From contig NZ_DAMBYD010000002.1 in NCBI RefSeq assembly GCF_032051575.1, positions 62,001-126,000 on the forward strand: a DNA stretch of 64,000 nucleotides. Reading direction: 5' to 3'. The notes under the pieces were generated by a model. That model saw nothing but the letters and a program-made list of their open reading frames with translations, made no database searches and was not told where the DNA came from. This document shows, piece by piece, positions 1 through 7,397 of the stretch (position 1 is its first letter; every line of letters starts with the position of its first letter). The position numbers and the translations under genes are program-made. This stretch comes from Aminipila sp032051575 (GTDB lineage: Bacteria; Bacillota; Clostridia; Peptostreptococcales; Anaerovoracaceae).

Positions 1-181
1 GACAGTTCTTGCTTATGTGACGGCTTTGATAATTAATCAGCTGGGTGGTATAATATTTGGAGGTCTTACTTTTGGGGCAGGCACAGTTGTGGCTATAGCA
101 TTACTAATACTAATGATATTTTTACTAGTAAGACCAATGCCTAAAGAAAGAAGGTTGAAGGTATGCTGTCAACAATCATAG
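1..181 (+). CDS. feoB: Ferrous iron transporter FeoB, C-terminal end (partial)
   Basis: This is the last 59 codons of a gene entering from the left edge. The peptide is a hydrophobic membrane segment rich in Ala, Val, Leu and Gly, followed by a basic tail ending in CCQQS. It fits the final transmembrane helices of FeoB, the GTP-driven Fe(II) permease of the inner membrane. The next gene encodes the small Cys-rich peptide that typically follows feoB and overlaps this stop codon, which is the main support. The G domain lies outside the window, so the family call rests on the tail and context. Confidence 0.75.
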   Translation, partial: TVLAYVTALIINQLGGIIFGGLTFGAGTVVAIALLILMIFLLVRPMPKERRLKVCCQQS

Positions 182-339
182 TGAGTGGAATATTAGTTGT
201 TTTGGTTTTCTTTGCTACAAGACACTTAATCAGAAATGCAAAAGCTGGAAAGTGTGCAGGGTGTAGTGGCTGCGGCAGCTATGGTAAAGAAGACGGGTGT
301 AGTTGCTGTAACAGCAAAGAGACTCATAAACATGAATAA
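163..339 (+). CDS. FeoB-associated Cys-rich membrane protein
   Basis: A 58-residue protein with one N-terminal transmembrane helix (about residues 3-19), then a short basic stretch and a Cys/Gly cluster with the pattern CxxCxxC and later CxCC, ending in His and Glu. This is the layout of the small FeoB-associated Cys-rich family, thought to assist Fe(II) uptake; its exact role is unproven. The start overlaps the feoB stop by 19 nt, so the two are translationally coupled. Confidence 0.8.
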   Translation: MLSTIIVSGILVVLVFFATRHLIRNAKAGKCAGCSGCGSYGKEDGCSCCNSKETHKHE

Positions 340-498
340 GTAAACATACAAAGAACATAGAAATTATCAAAATTGATGAAATGAAAGGGTGGCATGCGTT
401 TGTCACCCTAAAAAATGGAAATAAGTTAGCTATGGCTAACTTGAGCCGATTCAGGAAATAAGGTATGAGCAAAATATATTTTAAAGGGGGTTTTTAAT

Positions 499-1059
499 AT
501 GCTGGAAAAATTGATTATTGAACAATGTGCACCAACACTGGCAAACTTAAAAACAGGAGAAATTGTAAACTATAGATTTAATAACTTAGAACAGGCGAAA
601 AGGGAAATAAGAATATTAAGCCATACGTTAGAATTAAGAGGGGTTAATATAGAAATTTTAGTAAAAAGAGAAAAAAGCTTATTACTTTATGTATATAGGA
701 AAAACCGGCTTGCATGTGATTTATCATGTCCAATAGCAAGAAGCTTTTTAGAAAAGAAGGGATATAAGCCAGATAGTATTGACGAAACAATACAGAATTT
801 ACGCATTAGAATGAACGTAGATAAAATAAAAAACAAATTTCCACACGAAATTGGATTGTTTTTAAGCTACCCAGTTCAAGATGTAATGGGATTTATTAAA
901 AATCAAGGAAAAAATTGTAGGCACTGCGGCTATTGGAAAGTTTATGAGGAAGAAGAAAAAGCAATTTTAATGTTTGCAAAATTTGATAAGTGTAAGGCCG
1001 CTTATAAAAAAATGTGTAGGCAGGGAGCAAGCATTAAAAAGCTTACAGTTGCATGTTAA
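499..1059 (+). CDS. DUF3793 family protein
   Basis: A 186-residue soluble protein preceded by a strong AAAGGGGG ribosome binding site. The sequence fits the DUF3793 family: a central Cys motif (LACDLSCP), the Pro-His-Glu-Ile-Gly-Leu-Phe-Leu-Ser-Tyr-Pro core, a later CRHCGYWKVY motif, and a Cys-containing end. Function is unknown. In clostridia the family is repeatedly found beside feoB and flavodoxin genes, as here. The conserved Cys and His suggest metal binding or redox sensing, but that is inference. It probably belongs to one operon with the flavodoxin, 29 nt downstream. Confidence 0.85.
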   Translation: MLEKLIIEQCAPTLANLKTGEIVNYRFNNLEQAKREIRILSHTLELRGVNIEILVKREKSLLLYVYRKNRLACDLSCPIARSFLEKKGYKPDSIDETIQNLRIRMNVDKIKNKFPHEIGLFLSYPVQDVMGFIKNQGKNCRHCGYWKVYEEEEKAILMFAKFDKCKAAYKKMCRQGASIKKLTVAC

Positions 1060-1088
1060 CGTATGAGAGAAAGGGAAGGTAAATTCAT

Positions 1089-1514
1089 ATGAAGAAAATG
1101 GCGATCATTTATTGGAGTGGAACAGGGAATACAGAGAAGATGGCAGAAGCTGTTTTCCATGGTGCAAAGTCAGCAGGTGCAGATGTTACATTGTATAATG
1201 TAAATGAATTTGTCAGCAATAATATCGACACTTTTGATATTGTTGCTTTTGGCTGCCCGTCTATGGGAGCAGAAGTTTTGGAAGAAACTGAGTTTGAACC
1301 AGTATATAATGACTGTCGAAATAAATTAAATGAGAAAACTGTTGGAGTTTTTGGTTCTTATGGCTGGGGGGATGGCGAATGGATGAGAAACTGGGAACAA
1401 GATCTGCTTCAGGCAGGAGCATTGTTACCAGAGGGTTATTTGATTATAAATGAAACCCCTGATGAATCGGGAATAGAAAATTGTAAAAACTATGGTGCAA
1501 ATTTAGTTAAGTAA
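1089..1514 (+). CDS. Flavodoxin
   Basis: A 141-residue short-chain flavodoxin, a soluble FMN electron carrier. The FMN phosphate loop SGTGNTEKMA lies at about residues 10-19, the FGCPSMGAE loop near 54-62, and the FGSYGWGDGEW isoalloxazine loop near 88-98. Length and motif order are normal for the family. Flavodoxins replace ferredoxin when iron is scarce, which suits a position downstream of feoB and DUF3793. The next gene follows after about 15 nt, so the cluster is likely one transcript. Confidence 0.93.
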   Translation: MKKMAIIYWSGTGNTEKMAEAVFHGAKSAGADVTLYNVNEFVSNNIDTFDIVAFGCPSMGAEVLEETEFEPVYNDCRNKLNEKTVGVFGSYGWGDGEWMRNWEQDLLQAGALLPEGYLIINETPDESGIENCKNYGANLVK

Positions 1515-1529
1515 GTAAAAGGATAAAAT

Positions 1530-1853
1530 ATGAGTGTAGTAATAGTAGGCGGTAACGAAAGAATGGTTACACAGTATAAAGGGATTTGTAAAGAATTTGG
1601 GTACAAAGCAAAGGTCTTTGCTAAAATGACAACAGACTTTAAACGAAAAATAGGGACTCCTGATTTAGTAATCTTATTTACAAATACTGTTTCACATAAG
1701 CTGGTAAACAGTGCAGTTCAAGAGGCACTAAGATGTAATTCAGACGTGATACGCTGTCATAGCAGCAGTTCATGTGCATTAAAAAAAGCGTTGGAATATC
1801 ACTGTAGTGGAAATTGTCAGGAATGTGAGATGTTAAACTGTGATTTATCATGA
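1530..1853 (+). CDS. DUF2325 domain protein
   Basis: A 107-residue single-domain protein. The N-terminal VVIVGGNERM and the later DLVILFTNTVSHKLV and CHSSSSCALKKAL segments match the DUF2325 family, a Rossmann-like domain of unknown function. The C terminus adds a Cys cluster (CSGNCQECEMLNC) that could bind a metal. Its 3' end overlaps the start of the HD-GYP gene by 14 nt, so the two products are likely made together. What it senses or binds is not evident. Confidence 0.8.
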   Translation: MSVVIVGGNERMVTQYKGICKEFGYKAKVFAKMTTDFKRKIGTPDLVILFTNTVSHKLVNSAVQEALRCNSDVIRCHSSSSCALKKALEYHCSGNCQECEMLNCDLS

Positions 1854-2430
1854 TTTAGTAGACAGTATTGTAGCAGCTCTGGAGGCTAGAGACCAATATA
1901 CAGCAAATCATTCAAGACGAGTAAGTGATATGACTGAGCAAGCTTGCATTTGCTTAGGTATGGCAGAAGAAGATTATGAAAATATTCACATGGCAGCACA
2001 TGTACATGATATTGGAAAAATAGGAATTCCAGATGCTATCCTCTCAAAACCAGATAAGCTCAATGACGAAGAATGGTCGTATATAAAAATGCATCCTCAA
2101 ATTGGAGCTGATATTTTAAGCAAGTCCAAAACATTGCAGCCGCTAGCAGAAATTGTATTACACCACCATGAACGCTGGGATGGAGGAGGCTACCCATCAG
2201 GGCTGAAAAAATCTGATATTCCATGGGGAGCAAGGATTATTGCAATCTGTGATTCCATTGATGCAATGATGAGCAACCGGGTGTATAGGAAAGCCTTAAC
2301 ATCAGAACAATGCAAAAGGGAAATGGCAAAATTCTCTGGAAAATTGTATGACCCACAAATTGTACAATGTGTAGTAGAACATTGGGATAAAATAGTAGAG
2401 CCAATATATATAAATCAGCAAGAGTTATGA
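1840..2430 (+). CDS. HD-GYP domain phosphodiesterase
   Basis: A 196-residue protein made almost only of an HD-GYP domain, the fold that hydrolyses cyclic di-GMP with a bi- or tri-iron centre. Visible motifs are NHSRRV (about 23-28), the HD doublet in HDIGKIGIP (about 56-64), HPQ (about 85), and the family signature HHHERWDGGGYPSGL (about 107-121). The only start in frame is a GTG inside the end of the DUF2325 gene. The pairing with an Fe uptake locus may reflect its iron cofactor, but this is inference. Confidence 0.9.
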   Translation: MIYHDLVDSIVAALEARDQYTANHSRRVSDMTEQACICLGMAEEDYENIHMAAHVHDIGKIGIPDAILSKPDKLNDEEWSYIKMHPQIGADILSKSKTLQPLAEIVLHHHERWDGGGYPSGLKKSDIPWGARIIAICDSIDAMMSNRVYRKALTSEQCKREMAKFSGKLYDPQIVQCVVEHWDKIVEPIYINQQEL

Positions 2431-2452
2431 ATACTATGCAACATAAATCTGA

Positions 2453-2494
2453 AAAAGCTTTCTATGATAGTTTGATATATCATAGAAAGCTTTT
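2453..2494. terminator. Bidirectional intrinsic terminator
   Basis: Two perfect 17-nt arms (2453-2469 and 2478-2494) form a hairpin with an 8-nt loop, with an A-run on one side and a T-run on the other. It sits between the converging HD-GYP gene and the Mrp gene and can serve both. Confidence 0.85.
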
Positions 2495-2523
2495 GTAATA
2501 ATAAACTTGATATTATAGTCGTA

Positions 2524-3783
2524 TTAGTGACATCCACCACCGCATCCACCACCGTGGCTTCCGCACTGTCCACCTTGATGATTATGATCATGTTCACCAC
2601 AACTATGGCCCTCACCGTGTTCATGATGATCGCAAGTAGGTTCATCAGTAGATTGAAGTTTACCAGTCAGGAATAAATCTATCTGTTCATCAATATCACC
2701 AGAAACTCCAGCAACGACTTTAATTCCAGCCTCTGCTAAAGCTGATATAGCACCGCCGCCAATGCCTCCACAAATTAAGGTAGATACATTGTTTTCAGCA
2801 AGAAAACCGGCTAATGCACCGTGACCTCCACAATCAGGAGTAACTACATCCTTTTTTACAACTTTACCTTTTTCAATTTCAATTATTTCAAACTGTTCAG
2901 AATGACCAAAGTGCTGAAATATCTGTCCATTTTCGTAAGGCACGGCTAATTTTGTATTCAGGCTGCTTTCAATGAAATCAGCTAAACCGTCTAGCCAAGT
3001 TCCATCAAATAATTCAATCATTCCCTTATCAACCGCAGCAGCCAGCTTAGGATTTATGGGTAGTCTTGAAACGTTCTTAATGTTGTATTCGTTTGCAACT
3101 TCATCAATGTGGCTTTCACCAAAAATAGGATATTGTTTGCCACAATCAGGACATGTAAAGTAGGACATGTTTTCAACTATACCCAGGATAGGTACATTCA
3201 TCAATTGTGCCATTTTTACAGCTTTACCAACAATCATAGACACTAATTCCTGAGGGGAAGTAACGATGACAATTCCGTCCACAGGAAGTGATTGAAATAC
3301 TGTTAGAGGAACATCGCCGGTTCCTGGAGGCATATCAATAAACATGAAGTCTACATCCCCCCAAATAACATCTGTCCAGAATTGTTTTACAGTTCCAGCA
3401 ATGACAGGACCTCTCCAGACTACAGGATCTGTATCATCTTCAAGTAGTGAATTTACAGACATCGTTCTGATACCTGTTTTAGAGTCCACAGTCAGAATAC
3501 CAGCTTCTGTGCCTACAGCTTTTTCGTTTAGACCAAAAGCTTTTGGTATAGAAGGGCCTGTGATGTCAGCATCAAGGATTGCAGTAGAATAATCACGTCT
3601 ATTCATAGTAACTGCAAGAAGAGAAGTGACTAAAGATTTTCCTACACCACCTTTACCACTAACAATTCCAATCACTTTTTTTACACTGCTTAATTCGTTG
3701 GCTTCTTCAAGGAAGCTCTGAGGAGCTGTTCTGTCTCCACAATCTGAACCACAGTTTCCACATTCATTTGAACAATCACTCAT
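2524..3783 (-). CDS. Mrp/NBP35-type P-loop Fe-S carrier fused to a NifX/NifB-like domain
   Basis: A 419-residue fusion. It opens with a Cys-rich segment (about 4-16), then a Mrp ATPase with deviant Walker A GKGGVGKS (about 43-50), DMPPGTGD (about 150-157) and a CPDC pair (about 212-215) that would hold a bridging Fe-S cluster. From about 282 comes a dinitrogenase iron-molybdenum cofactor domain (FQHFGHSEQFEI, CGGIGGGAI). It ends in a His/Cys/Gly-rich tail, probably metal-binding. The role is Fe-S cluster carriage in the cytoplasm. It lies 55 nt downstream of the DUF134 gene on the same strand and probably forms an operon with it. Confidence 0.9.
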   Translation of the reverse strand: MSDCSNECGNCGSDCGDRTAPQSFLEEANELSSVKKVIGIVSGKGGVGKSLVTSLLAVTMNRRDYSTAILDADITGPSIPKAFGLNEKAVGTEAGILTVDSKTGIRTMSVNSLLEDDTDPVVWRGPVIAGTVKQFWTDVIWGDVDFMFIDMPPGTGDVPLTVFQSLPVDGIVIVTSPQELVSMIVGKAVKMAQLMNVPILGIVENMSYFTCPDCGKQYPIFGESHIDEVANEYNIKNVSRLPINPKLAAAVDKGMIELFDGTWLDGLADFIESSLNTKLAVPYENGQIFQHFGHSEQFEIIEIEKGKVVKKDVVTPDCGGHGALAGFLAENNVSTLICGGIGGGAISALAEAGIKVVAGVSGDIDEQIDLFLTGKLQSTDEPTCDHHEHGEGHSCGEHDHNHQGGQCGSHGGGCGGGCH

Positions 3784-3838
3784 ATTTTTATCTCCTTTAA
3801 TCTATAGTTTTCTAATTTTTATAAAAATTATTAAAACA

Positions 3839-4234
3839 TTAAATGGTTGAATGACATCTTTGATGACATTTTTTATTGCAACCGTGTCCACAACCTGCCT
3901 CAAAATTCTCACAGAGCATATAATCTCCGCCTGTAATGATTAATCTTTTACCATGAACAAGGGAGTCAGCTAGTTTTTTTCGTGCTCCATTATATATACC
4001 CTGCACAGTGGTGCGTGCAATACCCATTTGTATGGCACATTCCTCCTGTGTGCATCCTTCTAAGTCCATAAGTCGAATCGTTTCATATTCATCGACAGAC
4101 ATTTGGACTGGTGGGCAATCTATTGGAGGCATAGAATCGCAATCCACATTTATATTTTTATTAGAACAAATGGGACCAAAGCATTCAGTTATAGGCATGC
4201 AGCAGACACGTCTGAACTTGCGCGGCCTAGGCAT
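3839..4234 (-). CDS. DUF134 family HTH regulator
   Basis: A 131-residue protein beginning MPRPRKFRRV, the hallmark of DUF134. A sigma-70 region-4-like helix-turn-helix follows (DEYETIRLMDLEGCTQEECA then MGIARTTVQGIYNGARKKLA, about 48-88). The C terminus has a Cys/His cluster (CGHGCNKKCHQRCH). It probably senses metal or redox state and regulates itself and the Mrp-NifX gene downstream. A strong AAAGGAGG site fixes the start. The target is inferred from position only. Confidence 0.88.
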   Translation of the reverse strand: MPRPRKFRRVCCMPITECFGPICSNKNINVDCDSMPPIDCPPVQMSVDEYETIRLMDLEGCTQEECAIQMGIARTTVQGIYNGARKKLADSLVHGKRLIITGGDYMLCENFEAGCGHGCNKKCHQRCHSTI

Positions 4235-4264
4235 AATGTACCTCCTTTAAATTTAAGATGTTTC

Positions 4265-4316
4265 CGACATATGTCGCCAACTAGATTTATCATAACACTC
4301 TTTGAGCAGATGTCAA
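4265..4316 (-). promoter_or_regulatory. Promoter and palindromic operator upstream of the DUF134 gene
   Basis: On the minus strand a TTGACA box (4311-4316) and a TATGAT box (4289-4294) are separated by 16 nt. Between the expected start site and the gene lies a perfect 12-nt palindrome CGACATATGTCG (4265-4276). Its place over the start site suggests an operator, probably for DUF134 autoregulation. Confidence 0.5.
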
Positions 4317-4391
4317 TAAGTAAAAACAAATAATTGATACTATAGTTGGACAGTGTTATTATTGTAGCAAAGACAAAGAAAGGGTTGTTAC

Positions 4392-5723
4392 ATGATTAAA
4401 TTTGAAACAGTTTTAAATGCCATGGACGAAGGTGTCCTTATTGTGAATGATGAGATTAAAATAGTTTATTTTAATAATGCCTATGGAAATTTTATTGGGC
4501 ATACACTTGAAGAGGTGAAGGGCGCATCTTTGACTGACATTCGTCCAGGTGCCAGAATGCCAGAAGCATTAAAAAACGGAAAACCCATGGAGGTAGTTTT
4601 CAGAGAAGAAAAGGGAGAAGAATATTTTGCAAACATCTATCCCATTTTTGACAACGGAAAACTAAAAGGTGGTGTTTCAACTGTTACCTATTTAAAAAAT
4701 GCAAAATTTATCATGGACACTTTAAAGGAACTGGAAAAAAAGCAGGCAGATTTAAAAGAAAGAATGAGACAAACAAATGGCACACGATATGTCTTTAAGG
4801 ATATTATATGTGAAAGTCCCAAATCTATTCAATGTATTGAAGATGCTAGAAAACTTGCAAAATCAGATATTCCAGTACTTATACATGGTGAAAGTGGATG
4901 TGGCAAAGAACTGTATGCCCAATCCATACACAATGAAAGTTTACGAAGTGAATACCCCTTTGTAGCCATTAATTGTGCGGCCTTAAATAGCAGCATCCTT
5001 GAAAGCGAACTTTTTGGATATGAAGAAGGCGCTTTCACTGGGGCTAAAAAAAATGGCAAACCAGGAATCTTTGAAATCGCTGAAAAGGGGACTATATTTC
5101 TGGATGAAGTGTCAGAAATGGATTATATTTTGCAGGCTAAGCTGCTTAGAGTGCTTCAGGAAAAGAAGATTAGACGTGTGGGGGGGACGGCAGAAATAGA
5201 TATAGATGTAAGAATAATCTGCGCCTGTAACGTTGATTTACTGAAGTATATAGAGGAAAAAAAGTTTAGGAAGGATTTATATTATAGAATTTCTACTTTT
5301 CCGCTATTTTTACCGCCGCTTAGAGAGCGCAGAGAAGACATAATTCCTCTTATGGAAAAACATTTAAAGGTGCTTGGCATTCAGCAAAAAAGAGAATTAT
5401 CCATCAGTGAAGAAGCAAAGCAGGCTCTTTATGTTTATGACTGGCCAGGTAATGTAAGAGAATTGAACAATGTATTAGAGTATAGTGCAGTTGTTTGCCG
5501 TAACAATGAAATAGGAGATTCTAACTTACCACCTTCGGTTCTTCCGACTATTGACAAATCAAATTATAAATTCAGGCCATTGTCAGAGGCTATCCGTATA
5601 TTTGAAAAAGAGCAGATAAAACAAGCTATGGATATTTATGGAGATACAGTAGAAGATAAAAAAAATATTGCAAAAAAATTAGGAATTTCATTAGCTACAC
5701 TTTATAATAAATTAAATAATTAA
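4392..5723 (+). CDS. Sigma-54-dependent transcriptional activator with PAS sensor
   Basis: A 443-residue enhancer-binding protein. An N-terminal PAS domain (about 1-80) is joined by a helical linker to an AAA+ domain with Walker A GESGCGKE (about 166-173), the sigma-54 contact loop GAFTGAKK (about 213-220), Walker B FLDEVSEM (about 236-243) and WPGNVREL. The end is a Fis-type helix-turn-helix (about 418-441). It most likely activates the carrier and AtuA-type operon downstream, where a -24/-12 promoter and repeated palindromes are visible. No receiver domain is present, so the PAS domain probably reads a small ligand directly. Confidence 0.93.
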   Translation: MIKFETVLNAMDEGVLIVNDEIKIVYFNNAYGNFIGHTLEEVKGASLTDIRPGARMPEALKNGKPMEVVFREEKGEEYFANIYPIFDNGKLKGGVSTVTYLKNAKFIMDTLKELEKKQADLKERMRQTNGTRYVFKDIICESPKSIQCIEDARKLAKSDIPVLIHGESGCGKELYAQSIHNESLRSEYPFVAINCAALNSSILESELFGYEEGAFTGAKKNGKPGIFEIAEKGTIFLDEVSEMDYILQAKLLRVLQEKKIRRVGGTAEIDIDVRIICACNVDLLKYIEEKKFRKDLYYRISTFPLFLPPLRERREDIIPLMEKHLKVLGIQQKRELSISEEAKQALYVYDWPGNVRELNNVLEYSAVVCRNNEIGDSNLPPSVLPTIDKSNYKFRPLSEAIRIFEKEQIKQAMDIYGDTVEDKKNIAKKLGISLATLYNKLNN

Positions 5724-5730
5724 CAAGGAA

Positions 5731-5770
5731 TAAATAAGCAATTTCTAAAATTATAGAAATTGCTTATTTA
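5731..5770 (+). terminator. Terminator of the sigma-54 regulator gene, containing a UAS-like core
   Basis: A perfect 16-bp inverted repeat (5731-5746 and 5755-5770) with an 8-nt loop lies 8 nt after the stop codon and is followed by T-rich sequence. Its centre is the same TTCTAAAA/AGAA core found in the two sites downstream, so it may double as an activator site. Confidence 0.7.
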
Positions 5771-5771
5771 T

Positions 5772-5857
5772 TTCTAGAATTTTAGAAACAAATAGAGGCA
5801 TAGTCATAGACTATTGATTTATAAAAAATAGTAATAGAAAATTCTAAAATTTTAGAA
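5772..5857. promoter_or_regulatory. Upstream activator palindromes for the sigma-54 regulator
   Basis: Two 16-nt palindromes, TTCTAGAATTTTAGAA (5772-5787) and TTCTAAAATTTTAGAA (5842-5857), share a core with the centre of the preceding hairpin (5743-5758). Centres are at 5750.5, 5779.5 and 5849.5, about 70-170 nt upstream of a -24/-12 promoter, a normal enhancer position. Binding by the neighbouring PAS regulator is inferred. Confidence 0.65.
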
Positions 5858-5919
5858 ATAGTACAGTCGTGGGAAAAGAAAAAATACGTCAAATGCTGAG
5901 CTTTTCAACAATACTAAAC

Positions 5920-5936
5920 TTGGCACATGAATTGCT
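5920..5936 (+). promoter_or_regulatory. Sigma-54 (-24/-12) promoter
   Basis: TTGGCAC (5920-5926) and TTGCT (5932-5936) match the sigma-54 consensus with exact spacing (TGGCAC, 5 nt, TTGCT). Transcription would begin near 5947, about 80 nt upstream of the carrier gene. The regulator gene and its palindromes lie just upstream. Confidence 0.8.
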
Positions 5937-6025
5937 ATATATGACAGTATAAGGGTGAAGCATCGATGGCCAGGATGAATACATCTTTATGCGAAATATT
6001 TTTATAAAAGAAAAGGAGAACGATT

Positions 6026-7330
6026 ATGTCATTAGCACTGATTGGATTTTTAACAATTGTTATTATGTTAACATTAATTATGACCAAAAAGCTACAGACA
6101 CTTCTTGCACTTATTATTGTACCAATTATAGGCTGCCTAGTCGCAGGTCAGGGTTCACAGTTAGGCACTTTTATCACAGAAGGTTTACAAAATATAGCTC
6201 CAACCGGAGTAATGTTTATTTTTGCTATTTTATTCTTTGGAGTTATGTCAGATGCAGGCACATTTGATCCGATTGTAAAAGGAATTTTAAAAGTGGTAGG
6301 AAAGGATCCAGTAAAGATTTGCATTGGAACTTTCTTACTTGCAGCAATTGTTCATTTAGATGGTTCAGGAGCAGTAACTTTCCTGATTGCAATTCCTGCA
6401 TTATTACCCCTTTATCAAAAGCTGGGGATGAAAGCCACCACGCTTGCAACATTAGTAGCACTTGGTGCAGGTGTTATGAACATGCTTCCTTGGGGAGGCC
6501 CTACCATAAGAGCTATAACAGCTATGAAATCGGATATTAATGGTGTATTTATTCCAATGCTTATTCCAATGGCAGTTGGTTTCATTGTAATTCTTGTTAT
6601 GGCAGTGTTTCTTGGAAAATCTGAAAAGAAAAGACTGGGTGAAACTTTAAATGATATTGATTTAGACGAACTCGACCAGGAAGAAACTCCAGAAGATGTA
6701 GCTTTAAAAAGACCTAAATTATTTGTTGTAAATCTTATTTTAATTGTGCTGGCAGTTTTTGTTATGCTTAAGTCAATTTTACCTCCAGCAGCAGTATTTA
6801 TGATTGGAACTGCCCTTGCACTAATTATAAACTATCCTGATATGAAAATTCAGAAAGAAAGAGTCGATGCTCATGCAAAAGCTGCGCTAATGATGGCTTC
6901 CATGTTATTTGCGGCAGGTTCATTTATTGGGATTATGCAGGGCTCAGGAATGCTTACAGCAATTGCTCAGACTATTGTTACATTTATTCCAGCATCCCTT
7001 GGTGGATTCATTCCAATTTTAGTTGGTATATTGGGAGTACCTTTAAGTTTAGTTTTCGATCCGGATTCCTATTATTATGGTGTACTACCTGTACTATCTC
7101 AGGCAGTAGATATGATGGGCGGAGATCCACTTTCTGTAGCAAGGGCCTCTATTGCAGGTCAGATGACTTTAGGATTCCCAATCAGCCCGCTTACAGGTGC
7201 AACATTCTTGCTTACAGGGCTCGCAGGAATTGACCTTGCAGAGCATCAGAGAAAAACTCTGCCTTTAGCATGGGGGGCATCTATTGTAATAGTAATCGTT
7301 GCAGCTATAACTGGAGCTATAGCATTTTAG
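6026..7330 (+). CDS. CitMHS family carboxylate transporter
   Basis: A 434-residue polytopic membrane protein with about 12 hydrophobic helices. The segment HLDGSGAVTFLIAIPALLPL and the SPLTGATFLLTGLAGID region are typical of CitMHS carriers, which move metal-citrate or related tricarboxylates with protons. Length is normal. An AAAAGGAG site fixes the start. It is the first gene behind the sigma-54 promoter and is followed by an AtuA-type enzyme pair, so the substrate is probably the acid that pair degrades. The true substrate cannot be read from the sequence. Confidence 0.85.
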   Translation: MSLALIGFLTIVIMLTLIMTKKLQTLLALIIVPIIGCLVAGQGSQLGTFITEGLQNIAPTGVMFIFAILFFGVMSDAGTFDPIVKGILKVVGKDPVKICIGTFLLAAIVHLDGSGAVTFLIAIPALLPLYQKLGMKATTLATLVALGAGVMNMLPWGGPTIRAITAMKSDINGVFIPMLIPMAVGFIVILVMAVFLGKSEKKRLGETLNDIDLDELDQEETPEDVALKRPKLFVVNLILIVLAVFVMLKSILPPAAVFMIGTALALIINYPDMKIQKERVDAHAKAALMMASMLFAAGSFIGIMQGSGMLTAIAQTIVTFIPASLGGFIPILVGILGVPLSLVFDPDSYYYGVLPVLSQAVDMMGGDPLSVARASIAGQMTLGFPISPLTGATFLLTGLAGIDLAEHQRKTLPLAWGASIVIVIVAAITGAIAF

Positions 7331-7397
7331 GGGATAGATAATTTGGTACTGTCTGGCAGTTAATGTTTGGACAGCAGAATTTAAGGAGATAATAAAA

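Noticed and set aside
381..461. A 26-codon frame (MKGWHAFVTLKNGNKLAMAN...) and two small hairpins between the FeoB-associated peptide and DUF3793 genes.
   Set aside because: There is no ribosome binding site or recognised family, and the hairpins are not followed by a T-run on the plus strand. It may be a remnant, but the evidence is too thin to call.
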